Shown: positions 28,716-37,205, numbered from the stretch's first letter. The stretch is 64,000 nucleotides of DNA from Paracoccus denitrificans (GCA_003240735.1 QFNE01000008.1:75753-139752), one strand, 5' to 3'. A program made the numbers and translations. Notes: generated by a model not told the origin, from the sequence alone.

Positions 28716-29627
28716 ATGAAACCGACTGACAGGCAAACTGTCGCGTATGACCTGTCGGGGATCGACCCCGCGCGCCATGTCCTGATCGCGGGGCCGACCG
28801 CATCGGGCAAGTCGGCGCTGGCGCTTCAGATCGCACAGACGCAGGGCGGGCTGATCGTCAATGCCGACGCGCTGCAGGTCTGGTCCTGCTGGCGCGTGCT
28901 GACCGCCCGCCCCTCGCCCGCGGACGAAGCGGCCGCGCCGCACCGGCTTTACGGCCATGTCGAGCCCACCCGCAGCTATTCCGTGGGCGACTGGCTGGTG
29001 GATGTGCAGAATCTGCTGCAGGGCGGTCAACGGCTAGTCATCGTGGGGGGCACCGGGCTTTACCTGACGACCCTGACCCGCGGACTTGCCGTCATTCCGC
29101 CCGTGCCGCCCGAGATTCGGGCCAAGGGTGACGCGTGGCTGGCGTCTGGCGGCCTCTCCGACATGGTCGCCGCGCTGGACGACCGCACGCGTGCGGGCCT
29201 TGATACCCTGAACCCCGCCCGTGTTCAGCGCGCGTGGGAGGTGCTGACCGCCACCGGCCGCGGACTGGTCGACTGGCAGGCCGACACGCCCCCACCCCTG
29301 ATCGCGCCCGAAGACGCGACGCGCATCGTGCTGACATCCGACCGCGACTGGCTGGCCGACCGGATCGCCCGCCGTTTTGCCCAGATGGTCGAACATGGCG
29401 CGCTGGATGAAGTTGCGCAGAACCTGCCCCAATGGCAGCCTACGGCCCAATGGGCCCGCGCCATCGGCGCGCCCGAACTGGTGCGCCACCTGCGCGGAGA
29501 GACGACGTTGAAAGCCGCGATTGACTCGGCGATCATCGCGACCCGCCAATACGCGAAATCCCAGCGCATCTGGTTTCGCAACCGCATGAAAGACTGGACG
29601 ACGCTGAACGTCGGTCCGGATCTGTGA
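28716..29627 (+). CDS. miaA: tRNA dimethylallyltransferase
   Basis: A 303-residue enzyme adding a dimethylallyl group to A37 of tRNAs that read UNN codons. The P-loop is GPTASGKS at 26-33, and IVGGTGLYLTTLTRGL and the C-terminal ATRQYAKSQRIWFRNRM are diagnostic. The usual DSxQVYxxLxIGTAKP block is altered here to DALQVWSCWRVLTARPS. ATG 28716 diverges from pyrH with 98 bp between; the longer upstream frame overlaps pyrH and is discarded. A short GGGC-ATCA-GCCC hairpin follows the stop codon. Confidence 0.92.
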   Translation: MKPTDRQTVAYDLSGIDPARHVLIAGPTASGKSALALQIAQTQGGLIVNADALQVWSCWRVLTARPSPADEAAAPHRLYGHVEPTRSYSVGDWLVDVQNLLQGGQRLVIVGGTGLYLTTLTRGLAVIPPVPPEIRAKGDAWLASGGLSDMVAALDDRTRAGLDTLNPARVQRAWEVLTATGRGLVDWQADTPPPLIAPEDATRIVLTSDRDWLADRIARRFAQMVEHGALDEVAQNLPQWQPTAQWARAIGAPELVRHLRGETTLKAAIDSAIIATRQYAKSQRIWFRNRMKDWTTLNVGPDL

Positions 29628-29736
29628 GCTAAGGGCATCAGCCCTCCTTCCGCCGTGACACCGCGTCGAATCTCGGAACAATCAACAAATTGTTAACGTT
29701 TGATGGTCAGACGTCTTCGAAACCGGTGCCAGTCAA

Positions 29737-30639
29737 ATGATCCCGCTCGACGCCATCAACTTCGAAATTGCACCCGACCCCGACGCGGTGCCGAACGTCC
29801 TTGACGACGGCCTCAGCGCGCGGGTCGTTCAGCCCCTCCTCCCGCCGATCGGAACCGCCCGGTCCACGACCGATACGCGTATCCTGCCGCTGGCGGCATT
29901 CGCATGGGGTGTTGAATCGGTGCAGCTTAGGCCGCGCGTGCGGGCTGATCATGTGCTGTTGGTCGTGACAAAGGGACGGGTGCGATTCGAGTTACCGCGC
30001 CGTAGCGTGCATGTCGGTGCCGGCAGCATCGTGCATGCACCCAGCGGCACCGCGTTCGCGGTGCAGATCTCGCCCGACTGTGCCGGGGTCGCCGTTCTGG
30101 TCCCCGGACGGATGGCCCATCAATGGCCCACGACCGTCTATGCCGACCGCGTATCCCCGGACGGGATGGACGCGGTGATGGTGGATATTCAGGCGCTCTC
30201 CGTCCAGTCCGACCCACGCACGATTGCCCCGCGCCTCGACCTGATCGGCCTGACGCTTGCGGGGCTGGCCCCGCCGATGTCTGCGCCGTCAACGCAGGCT
30301 GCGCCGAGCCGAATGGCCGACGCCCGCGCCATCGTCGCGGCATTTGAACGCGCGGCGGTCCCGCAAGCTGCGGCGGGACGGACCTTGTGTGAAATTGCGC
30401 AGTCGGTCGGAACGGACGGCACCGGACTCGACCGCGCCTGTCTGGCACAACGGGGATGCAGCGCACTGGCACTGCTCCATCAATGGCAGGTCAGTGCGGC
30501 CATCGAGTTGCTGCGCACATCGCCGCGCCCGTTGAAAGAGGTTGCGGCATCGACAGGCTTCAACGGCCTGCCCCACATGATGCGCTGCTTTATCGCCGCC
30601 ACGGGACGCCCGCCCGCGGATTTTCGCCGGGCCGGCTGA
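29737..30639 (+). CDS. AraC-family transcriptional regulator
   Basis: A 300-residue protein with a cupin-like N-terminal sensor half (VLLVVTKGRVRFELPRRSVHVGAGSIVHAPSG) and a C-terminal double helix-turn-helix (LHQWQVSAAIELLRTSPRPLKEVAASTGFNGLPHMMRCFIAATGRPPADFRR). That end is the usual AraC signature. Ligand and targets unknown. The AT-rich 109-bp gap before it holds AACAA-A-TTGTT near 29689, a possible operator. It is convergent with rlmE. Confidence 0.85.
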   Translation: MIPLDAINFEIAPDPDAVPNVLDDGLSARVVQPLLPPIGTARSTTDTRILPLAAFAWGVESVQLRPRVRADHVLLVVTKGRVRFELPRRSVHVGAGSIVHAPSGTAFAVQISPDCAGVAVLVPGRMAHQWPTTVYADRVSPDGMDAVMVDIQALSVQSDPRTIAPRLDLIGLTLAGLAPPMSAPSTQAAPSRMADARAIVAAFERAAVPQAAAGRTLCEIAQSVGTDGTGLDRACLAQRGCSALALLHQWQVSAAIELLRTSPRPLKEVAASTGFNGLPHMMRCFIAATGRPPADFRRAG

Positions 30640-30652
30640 TTATCGAAGGCGC

Positions 30653-31492
30653 TTAGCCGTCTTCGCCGTCAGCCTCGGCCGGCATTTCGTCGGGACGGCC
30701 GCGAAAGCCCATCGCGACGACGAACTTTTCCGAAGAATCCGACCGGCTGGCCGGCGGCTTGACGTTCGCGACCTTGTCGAAGTTCTGCTTCAGTGTGGTT
30801 TGCAACGTCTGTTCGGCCCCGCCCGCCAGAACCTTGGCGATGAATGTCCCGCCCGGCTCCAGAACGTCAAAGGCGAACTGCGCCGCCGCTTCGACCAGCG
30901 CGACGATGCGCAGGTGGTCGGTGCCCTTGTGGCCAGAGGATGATGCCGCCATGTCCGACATCACGACGTCGGCCGGCCCGCCCAGCCATTCCTTGACCTG
31001 ACGATCTGCGTCGTCATCCAAAAAATCCAGTTGGTGAATTTCGGCGCCCGCGATCGGTTCGACCTCTTGCAGGTCGACGCCCAGAACCGTCCCGCGCTTC
31101 TTGTTGCCCTTGTCGCCTAGCGCGTTGACCCGGGTCACGGCCACCTGACACCAGCCGCCGGGCGCACAGCCCAGATCGACCACCCGGGCACCGGGTTTAA
31201 GGAAACCGTATTTGTCGTCCAGCTCAAGGATCTTGAATGCCGCCCGCCCGCGATAGCCTTCGCGGCGCGCCTTGACGACATAGGGGTCATTCAGCTGGCG
31301 CTCCAGCCACAGCGTGCTGGACAGCTTGCGGCCCTTTGCCGTCTTGACCCGCACACGCAGATCCCGCTGCCCCCGACCCGAGGATTTGCGCCCTCTCGGT
31401 CCACCAGCACCCTTGCCGCCGCCCGAACCGCTGCCGCCAGTTCCGCTGCCGCCCGCACCGCTGCCGCCCGTCTTGCCGCCTTCGCTCATCAT
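30653..31492 (-). CDS. rlmE: 23S rRNA 2'-O-methyltransferase RlmE (FtsJ)
   Basis: A 279-residue SAM-dependent enzyme methylating U2552 in the A-loop of 23S rRNA. SAM motif VVDLGCAPGGWCQVA, then DVVMSDMAASSSGHKGTDHLR and GGTFIAKVLAGG, with the K-D-K-E tetrad pattern. The core begins near residue 45; before it lies a Gly/Ser-rich stretch (about residues 4-33) followed by an Arg/Lys-rich segment, an unusually long N-terminal extension. The start overlaps the gppA stop (ATG at 31492 or 31489). Confidence 0.93.
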   Translation of the reverse strand: MMSEGGKTGGSGAGGSGTGGSGSGGGKGAGGPRGRKSSGRGQRDLRVRVKTAKGRKLSSTLWLERQLNDPYVVKARREGYRGRAAFKILELDDKYGFLKPGARVVDLGCAPGGWCQVAVTRVNALGDKGNKKRGTVLGVDLQEVEPIAGAEIHQLDFLDDDADRQVKEWLGGPADVVMSDMAASSSGHKGTDHLRIVALVEAAAQFAFDVLEPGGTFIAKVLAGGAEQTLQTTLKQNFDKVANVKPPASRSDSSEKFVVAMGFRGRPDEMPAEADGEDG

Positions 31493-32613
31493 GCCACCCC
31501 GTGCAAACCTTCGGGGGCCAGCACCCCGTCCTGAACCATCTGGGCATATAACAGCCCTTCCCGCAGACCGCGGTCAGCGACCGACAGCCGCGTGGTGGGC
31601 CATACCCGCATCAGCGTCTGCAGGATAGCCGCCCCGGACATGATCAGCGCATGACGTTCCCGTCCGATGCGCGGATCGTCGCGCCGCCCGTTCGGGCCCA
31701 GCGTCAGATAGGTGCGGATCACACGGTCGATCTGGTCGCTGGTCATCACCAGCCCGTCGACCTTGGTCCGGTCGTATCGTCGCAAGCCCAGATGACTTGC
31801 CGCGACCGTGGTGACGGTGCCTGACGTCCCGATGATCTGGAAATTCGGCGCAACCTGCCCCGCGGTGGCATAGGGCGCGAAATCGGCCAGCATCTCCTCG
31901 AAATGCCAGCTCATCAACGCAAAGCGGCCCTGATCGTCGGTCACATCCTCGAACTGATCGCGCAGGGTGGCCACGCCCAACGGCACACTGATCCAATCGA
32001 CGACACGCGCGCCCGTGGGGTCCGTGCTGTGAAACCCGTCGCCCAGCCGCATGATTGCGCGCGCGCGCTCGACCGGGTCGATGTGGGACACGTCGATCCA
32101 CACCAGCTCGGTCGAGCCGCCTCCGATATCGACGACCAGCAGCTGTTCGGTTTTCAGATTGACCAGAGGGGCGCAGGAAATGACCGCCAGCCGCGCCTCT
32201 TCTTCGGCCTGAATGATTTCGACCGGCAACCCGGTTTCGCGACGGATCATGCGCATGAAGTCGCGGCTGTTCCGCGCCCGCCGGCAAGCCTCGGTCGCGA
32301 CCAGACGCATCCGATTGACGCCGTGGCTGTCCAGCTTGCGACGACAGACCTGTAGCGCATGGACCGTGCGCGCCATCGACTGGCGCGACAGCCGGCCAGA
32401 CGCCTCCAGCCCGTGACCCAGTTGCACGGGCTTGGAGAAGCTGTCGATCACCTGGAACTGGTTGCCCGACGGTCGGGCAATCAGCATCCTGCAACTGTTC
32501 GTGCCCAAATCAAGCGCCGCATACAGCGTCGCGGGATCAAGGTTGCGGGCGTCAGAAGGCTCAACCGCTATGGACGGGATCGCGTCCGCACCCGCGGGAC
32601 GCTTGGGCGTCAT
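31489..32613 (-). CDS. Ppx/GppA exopolyphosphatase-family phosphatase
   Basis: A 374-residue ASKHA-fold protein that hydrolyses polyphosphate or pppGpp. ALDLGTNSCRMLIA is the phosphate-1 motif and VVDIGGGSTELVW the phosphate-2 motif; SFSKPVQLGHGLEASGRLS and VATEACRRARN are conserved. It is shorter than two-domain Ppx and fits the GppA/Ppx2 class; which substrate it prefers is not decidable. ATG 32613 follows GGAGGG. The stop overlaps the start of rlmE, a usual alphaproteobacterial pair. Confidence 0.9.
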   Translation of the reverse strand: MTPKRPAGADAIPSIAVEPSDARNLDPATLYAALDLGTNSCRMLIARPSGNQFQVIDSFSKPVQLGHGLEASGRLSRQSMARTVHALQVCRRKLDSHGVNRMRLVATEACRRARNSRDFMRMIRRETGLPVEIIQAEEEARLAVISCAPLVNLKTEQLLVVDIGGGSTELVWIDVSHIDPVERARAIMRLGDGFHSTDPTGARVVDWISVPLGVATLRDQFEDVTDDQGRFALMSWHFEEMLADFAPYATAGQVAPNFQIIGTSGTVTTVAASHLGLRRYDRTKVDGLVMTSDQIDRVIRTYLTLGPNGRRDDPRIGRERHALIMSGAAILQTLMRVWPTTRLSVADRGLREGLLYAQMVQDGVLAPEGLHGVA

Positions 32614-32767
32614 CGTCACGCCCTCCGAAAATCGTGTTGGGATCAACCTAACTGCGGGGGCACGTTCGATCAAGGCCGCGCCGGCTGAAATCGTGAACAC
32701 AGCAATGTCCGACTGCATGGACCACGCGGCGGATTTGCCGCAGTCGACAGGGCGCGCGCCAACGGCT

Positions 32768-32950
32768 ATGGCTTTGGGCATGATCGTGATCCTTGCCATC
32801 ATCGTGGGTCTTGCGCTGGGCGACTGGCGGGCGCGGCGCTTTGGCGGCGACCGCAAGGACCGCATCCAGTATGCCATCGTCCACGCGCTGGCATTTTCGC
32901 TGATCGGGGTCTTCGCCTCGATCCTGATCGAGCGGTGGATGGCGGTCTAA
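32768..32950 (+). CDS. Small two-helix membrane protein
   Basis: A 60-residue protein with two hydrophobic segments (about 5-15 and 39-54) separated by a basic loop (DWRARRFGGDRKDRIQ). Start at ATG 32768 or 32780. It lies 30 bp before the M48 protease in the same direction and may be co-transcribed. The function is not recognised; similar small membrane proteins occur in roseobacters, and the call rests on length, topology and context. Confidence 0.6.
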   Translation: MALGMIVILAIIVGLALGDWRARRFGGDRKDRIQYAIVHALAFSLIGVFASILIERWMAV

Positions 32951-32980
32951 ACCGCGCAAATCGCACCCCAAAGGCCGTGC

Positions 32981-33676
32981 ATGCTCAAGCTGACGCCGTT
33001 CCTGCTGATCATCCTTTATGCCATCGCGATGTGGCTGTTTTCGGCGTGGCGGCTGAAACGGGAACTGAACGCCCGCTCAACGCCCCTGACCGACCCGCGC
33101 CTGTCGCGGGTTCTGGACCAGCTTGGCGCCGCGATGGAGCTGCCGCGCATCAAGGCCCATGTCTATGAAATCGCCCCGGTGAACGGGCTGGCCGCGCCCG
33201 ACGGGCGGGTGTTTCTGACGCGCGGATTCATCGACAAGCTGGACGCGGGCCAGGTCACCGAATCCGAACTGGCGTCCGTCATTGCGCATGAACTGGGGCA
33301 CGTCGCCCACGGGCACACGCGCCGCCGGATGATGGATTTCGCCGGCCAGAACCTTGTGCGCGCGGTCCTCGCCGGCGTCTTCGGCCGCATGATCCCGTTC
33401 ATCGGGCCGTGGATCGCGGGTCTGGTCGCATCCGCCCTCGCCGCCCGCCTGTCCCGGGAAGACGAGTTTCAGGCCGACGCCTTCGCTGCCGCGCTGATGG
33501 TCAAGGCGGGCCTTGGCACCGGCCCACAAAAGGCGCTGCTGTCGCGGCTCGACCGCATGGCCGGTGGCGGCGCCCGGCCGATGGCGTGGCTGTCGTCCCA
33601 CCCGCCCACCGACCGCCGCATCGCCGCGATCGAGGCGTTGGAGCAGCGCTGGAACATCGCCCCTGAGGCCCCCTGA
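32981..33676 (+). CDS. M48-family membrane metalloprotease
   Basis: A 231-residue zinc protease of the HtpX/Ste24 family. An N-terminal membrane helix (LTPFLLIILYAIAMWLF) is followed by the protease fold: NGLAAPDGRVFLTRGFI, then VIAHELGHVAHGH with the HExxH zinc motif near residue 105, a hydrophobic stretch (AVLAGVFGRMIPFIGPWIAGLVASALAA), and SREDEFQADAFAAALM supplying the third ligand. Likely membrane quality control. SSHPPTDRRIAAIE at the end is typical of M48 proteins. Confidence 0.9.
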   Translation: MLKLTPFLLIILYAIAMWLFSAWRLKRELNARSTPLTDPRLSRVLDQLGAAMELPRIKAHVYEIAPVNGLAAPDGRVFLTRGFIDKLDAGQVTESELASVIAHELGHVAHGHTRRRMMDFAGQNLVRAVLAGVFGRMIPFIGPWIAGLVASALAARLSREDEFQADAFAAALMVKAGLGTGPQKALLSRLDRMAGGGARPMAWLSSHPPTDRRIAAIEALEQRWNIAPEAP

Positions 33677-33768
33677 GCCCGCCCGACGCCGCCCGACCCG
33701 ATGCACGTCCCGCCTTGGCGAGGCCCCTGCACGGGTCTAACGTGGTCCAGTCCAATCACGTGTCGTCC

Positions 33769-34959
33769 ATGAACCGCCCCTTCCGCCGCCGGGTGCTTTA
33801 CATCCCCGGCTACGACCCCATCCCGCCCCGGCGATACCGAGAGCTTTATCGCCGCGAGGGTGCCAATCAGGCGCGGATCAGCGGCTATGACATCGCCATG
33901 GCGACCCGCCCGCGTGGCACGCGCTTCGGCTGGGGCGTGACGTCAGTAATGGGCGGCCAGCAGACGCGGGCGGATGTGACAGTGCTTGTCTGGTCCGACG
34001 TCGTGCGCGCGTCGATGGGCCGGTCGATCCCCGCGACCTATGCGCAATTGGTGCGGACGGCGTGGGCCTATATCGCGTCGGGCGCGCTGTTTCGGCTGAT
34101 GCGGCTGCGGCGCGCGCCGGTGCTGGCCGCGCTTTATCCCATCGCGGTGCTGCTGGCGCAGCTGGCCGTCGCGCTGCTGGTCGGCTGGGCGGTCTGGGCG
34201 CTGATCCCATCCGTTTTCGGGGTGGCTGGCGGGATTCTGGGCGTCGCAGGCGTGCTGACCCTGTTCCGGCGCCTCGACGGTCGGTTCTTCGCCTACTACC
34301 TGATGCACGACTATGCCTTCACGGCACGGGACGGCGGCGCCTATCCCGCCGCGCTAAGCCACCGGATCGAGGAATTCGCAACCGCCGTCACCGACGCACT
34401 GAACAGCGACGTGGATGAGGTGCTGGTCGTCGGCCATTCATCCGGCGCCTATCTGGCCGTGTCGGTGCTGGCCGATGTCCTTCGTGCCGGTCGACCGGGG
34501 GGCGCGGCGTTGTCTTTGCTGACGCTCGGCCATGTCGTGCCGATGGCGGCGTTTTTGCCCCGCGCGGGCCGGCTGCGGGATGATCTGCGGCTGGTATCAG
34601 CCAGCGACGCGCTGACATGGGTCGATGTCAGCGCACCGGGCGATGCCTGCTGCTTTGGCCTGTGCGACCCGGTCGCGGTGTCTTCGGTCGAACCCGATGA
34701 CCGGCGCGGGCCGCTGGTCCTGTCCGCCGCGTTTCGCCAGACGCTTTCGCCGGACAGGCAGAAAGCCCTCCGCGGGCGCTGGTTCCGGCTGCATTTCCAG
34801 TATCTCTGTGCGTTCGATCGGCCGGGCGATTACGATTATTTCGCGATCACGGCGGGGCCTGCGACGCTGGCCCAACGCTTTGCGGGCCGCCACCATTCCC
34901 CCGGTCGCATCACGCGCGCCGTCAACGACTGGCCCGGCCGCCGCACAGGTGCGCCGTGA
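33769..34959 (+). CDS. Membrane protein with alpha/beta-hydrolase features
   Basis: A 396-residue protein not assigned to a named family. It starts RRRVLYIPGYDP, like the first strand and oxyanion region of a hydrolase. Two hydrophobic helices follow at about 116-143 and 147-166, then VDEVLVVGHSSGAYLAVSVL with a classic GxSxG nucleophile elbow (GHSSG at 222-226). A later SASDALTWVDVSAPGDACCF may hold the acid. Possible lipase or esterase facing the membrane. The stop overlaps the P450 start (GTGA), so the two are translationally coupled, and the protein may make or release the P450 substrate. ATG 33769 is chosen because it gives the conserved start. Confidence 0.65.
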   Translation: MNRPFRRRVLYIPGYDPIPPRRYRELYRREGANQARISGYDIAMATRPRGTRFGWGVTSVMGGQQTRADVTVLVWSDVVRASMGRSIPATYAQLVRTAWAYIASGALFRLMRLRRAPVLAALYPIAVLLAQLAVALLVGWAVWALIPSVFGVAGGILGVAGVLTLFRRLDGRFFAYYLMHDYAFTARDGGAYPAALSHRIEEFATAVTDALNSDVDEVLVVGHSSGAYLAVSVLADVLRAGRPGGAALSLLTLGHVVPMAAFLPRAGRLRDDLRLVSASDALTWVDVSAPGDACCFGLCDPVAVSSVEPDDRRGPLVLSAAFRQTLSPDRQKALRGRWFRLHFQYLCAFDRPGDYDYFAITAGPATLAQRFAGRHHSPGRITRAVNDWPGRRTGAP

Positions 34960-36323
34960 CCCGGATGACCCCGCCCAAACCCACCCCCGGCCCACGCCGA
35001 AACTCGCTTTGGCGGCTGGCGCGGGGGTTTCGCCGTGACGTGCTCTCGGCCCTGCCCCCCCATCTTTACCACGCATGGATGGCCGATTTCCGCAGTCCGC
35101 TGATCCGCACGGTTCTGTGCAACGACCCCGCGCTGGTGCGGTTGGTGCTGACGGACCGCCCGCAGGACTTTCCCAAATCCCCGCGTCTTGGCGAAGGGTT
35201 GGCGCCGTTGCTGAGCCGATCGGTGTTCGTCACGAATGGCGACGAATGGGCGCGCCAGCGGCGCATCATCGATCCCGCCTTTGCGGGCGGACGCCTGCGG
35301 GACAGCCTGCCCGCCATGTGGGACGCCGGCCGCGCCGCCGTCGCGCGGATGCTTGACTGCGCCGGCGGCACCCCGGTGGATATCGAGCCAGAAACCAGCC
35401 ACGCCGCCGCCGACGTGATCTTTCGCACGATGTTTTCCCTGCCGATCGAACATGATCTGGCCCGGCGCATCTTTGCCGCGTTCCGGTCGCATCAGGATGC
35501 CCAGCCCATCGTCAATCTGGCGGCGGTGGTGCCCCTGCCCGCGTGGATGCCCCGGTTCCACTCGCGCCAGACCCGGCAGACCGCGGCCACCATCCGCAGG
35601 CTGATCACCCAGCTTGTCACCGACCGCAGCCGCGCCATCGCGGACGGGACCGCACCCGACGATCTGGCGACGCGGATCATGACGACGCCCGATCCCGAAA
35701 CGGGCCAGACCTTTGCCGACGCCGAGATGGTCGATCAGGTCGCGATCTTCTTTCTGGCAGGACACGAAACGTCGGCCAGCGCGCTGGCGTGGGCGCTCTG
35801 GCTTCTGGCCGCGAACCCTGACTGGCAGGACCGCGTTGCCGCTGAAAGCCTGAGCTTACCGCCCGATCGCGCACCCGACCTGTCCGACATTGCGCGACTG
35901 ACCGACACCCGCGCCGTCTTTCGCGAAACCCTACGGCTTTATCCGCCGGTGCCGATGATGGTGCGCCAGACCACGCAGACCGAACGGCTCCGCGACCGCA
36001 CCCTGCCGCCGGGCACGCAGGTCGTGCTGTCGCCATGGCATCTGCAACGCCACGACCGTCTGTGGCCTGACCCCGATGCGTTCGATCCCAGTAGGTGGGG
36101 CCGGCCTGAAAACCGAGGGCCCGCCCGCGACGCGTTCATCCCGTTCAGCGCGGGTCAGCGGGTGTGCCCCGGCGCTGGGTTCGCGATGATCGAAGGGCCG
36201 CTTTTGCTGGCGATGATCTGTCGGGCCGTCCGGCTGACGCCGGGGGACGTGGCGCCGGTGCCAGTCGCACGCCTGACGGTGCGCGGACAAGGCGGGATAA
36301 GCGTCCGCCTGCGGCCACGCTAG
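34956..36323 (+). CDS. Cytochrome P450
   Basis: A 455-residue heme monooxygenase. I-helix AGHETS at 268-273, K-helix ETLR at 324-327, and the heme loop FSAGQRVCPGA with Cys404 are all intact. There is no membrane anchor or fused reductase. The GTG start overlaps the stop of the preceding hydrolase-like gene by 4 bp; an ATG nine bases in is possible. The substrate is unknown; by sequence style it is a class I-type enzyme needing ferredoxin, but no ferredoxin or reductase is adjacent. Its stop overlaps that of the convergent hemoglobin gene (shared CTAG). Confidence 0.92.
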   Translation: MTRMTPPKPTPGPRRNSLWRLARGFRRDVLSALPPHLYHAWMADFRSPLIRTVLCNDPALVRLVLTDRPQDFPKSPRLGEGLAPLLSRSVFVTNGDEWARQRRIIDPAFAGGRLRDSLPAMWDAGRAAVARMLDCAGGTPVDIEPETSHAAADVIFRTMFSLPIEHDLARRIFAAFRSHQDAQPIVNLAAVVPLPAWMPRFHSRQTRQTAATIRRLITQLVTDRSRAIADGTAPDDLATRIMTTPDPETGQTFADAEMVDQVAIFFLAGHETSASALAWALWLLAANPDWQDRVAAESLSLPPDRAPDLSDIARLTDTRAVFRETLRLYPPVPMMVRQTTQTERLRDRTLPPGTQVVLSPWHLQRHDRLWPDPDAFDPSRWGRPENRGPARDAFIPFSAGQRVCPGAGFAMIEGPLLLAMICRAVRLTPGDVAPVPVARLTVRGQGGISVRLRPR

Positions 36324-36745
36324 CGCAGGTTTGGGATATCGCCCTTGCGCACCGGCTCGGACACGGCCATGCGCAGCCCCGCCCCGATCCGGTGGGCCAG
36401 CGCGGACCATTCCCGCGCCACGTCGGGCGCCACCGTGCGCCGCAGCGTTTCGTCAAACAGCGCCAGCCACGGCCCGAACATGCCCGGCCGCACGTCGCCC
36501 GTTGCCGCATGGACCCGCATCGGGTTCCCGTCATAGCCGCGCTCGTACAGAATCGCATTGCGCCAGAACGCACTGATCCGCGCCTCATGCGCGGCCCAGT
36601 CGGTGACGTGGCGGGCAAAGACCGGGCCCAGCACCTCGTGCCGCCGCACCGCGCCATAGAAGGTGGCGACAACGCGGTCGATCTCCTCGGCCGAGACGTC
36701 AAATCTTGCCAGCTTGGCGGGGGGGTCGTTCAACGGGTCGCTCAT
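36320..36745 (-). CDS. Group III truncated hemoglobin
   Basis: A 141-residue globin. VVATFYGAVRRHEVLGPVFARHV is the group III (TrHbP) B/E-helix pattern with Tyr30 at B10, and His79 in MRVHA is the likely proximal ligand. Group III globins are often tied to NO or low-oxygen responses; that is inference. The start is ambiguous: ATG 36745 or ATG 36754, neither with a good ribosome site. A phased hexamer array starts at 36749, right at the 5' end. Confidence 0.88.
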   Translation of the reverse strand: MSDPLNDPPAKLARFDVSAEEIDRVVATFYGAVRRHEVLGPVFARHVTDWAAHEARISAFWRNAILYERGYDGNPMRVHAATGDVRPGMFGPWLALFDETLRRTVAPDVAREWSALAHRIGAGLRMAVSEPVRKGDIPNLR

Positions 36746-36748
36746 GTG

Positions 36749-36798
36749 GTGCATGGTCCGTGCATGAAATGTGCATCGATGGTGCATGGGTTGTGCGT
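36749..36798. repeat. Five 11-bp-phased GTGCAT hexamers
   Basis: GTGCAT occurs at 36749, 36760, 36771 and 36782, with a GTGCGT at 36793: exactly 11 bp apart each time. The spacer bases differ, so the hexamer is what is kept. One-turn phasing upstream of the hemoglobin start suggests a protein-binding array rather than coding sequence. Confidence 0.65.
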
Positions 36799-36808
36799 GC
36801 CGGAACCC

Positions 36809-36830
36809 AGCATTTGCTGACGTTTCAGCA
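36809..36830. promoter_or_regulatory. Two overlapping dyads upstream of the hemoglobin gene
   Basis: CAGCA-TT-TGCTG (36809-36820) overlaps TGCTGA-CGTT-TCAGCA (36815-36830); both are perfect. They lie about 65-85 bp before the hemoglobin start and may be an operator or a switch between two hairpins. Confidence 0.4.
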
Positions 36831-36907
36831 TATCCAGGCCGTTGCCGTTGCGCAAACCGGTGCCCGACCGTGCCACGCGCAACGCCCGGCGTCGTGGACC
36901 GGCCAAG

Positions 36908-36938
36908 AAAAAACCGCCCGGCGATTTCTCGCGGGCGG
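36908..36938 (-). terminator. rpmG: Intrinsic terminator after rpmG
   Basis: On the minus strand, CCGCCC/GGGCGG plus GCGA/TCGC with a GAAA loop and one bulge, followed by six T. It lies 26 bp after the rpmG stop. Confidence 0.85.
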
Positions 36939-36963
36939 CGGATGTCGTTCCAAGGGGCAGATC

Positions 36964-37131
36964 TTACTTGATCTTGCCTTCCTTGTATTCGACGTGCTTG
37001 CGCACGACGGGGTCGTATTTGTTGACTGCCATCTTTTCGGTCATGGTCCGGGCGTTCTTCTTGGTCACGTAGAAATGCCCGGTGCCAGCCGTCGAGTTCA
37101 GCCGGATCTTGATCGTGGTCGGCTTCGCCAT
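36964..37131 (-). CDS. rpmG: 50S ribosomal protein L33
   Basis: A 55-residue L33: AKPTTIKIRLNSTAGTGHFY with the lysine-rich tail VRKHVEYKEGKIK. It has no cysteines, so it is the zinc-free (C-minus) form. It is monocistronic, with a candidate promoter at 37206-37233 and a terminator at 36908-36938. Confidence 0.96.
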   Translation of the reverse strand: MAKPTTIKIRLNSTAGTGHFYVTKKNARTMTEKMAVNKYDPVVRKHVEYKEGKIK

Positions 37132-37205
37132 AGTCCTGCTCCTTTGCGGGGCAGATCGGCATGCGCCCGACCTTCGGATACCCCAAGAAATATCGTGAAG
37201 CACGC

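Noticed and set aside
28618..28836. Longer pyrH start.
   Set aside because: The extension overlaps the divergent miaA start and lacks similarity to UMP kinases; ATG 28617 has a good ribosome site.
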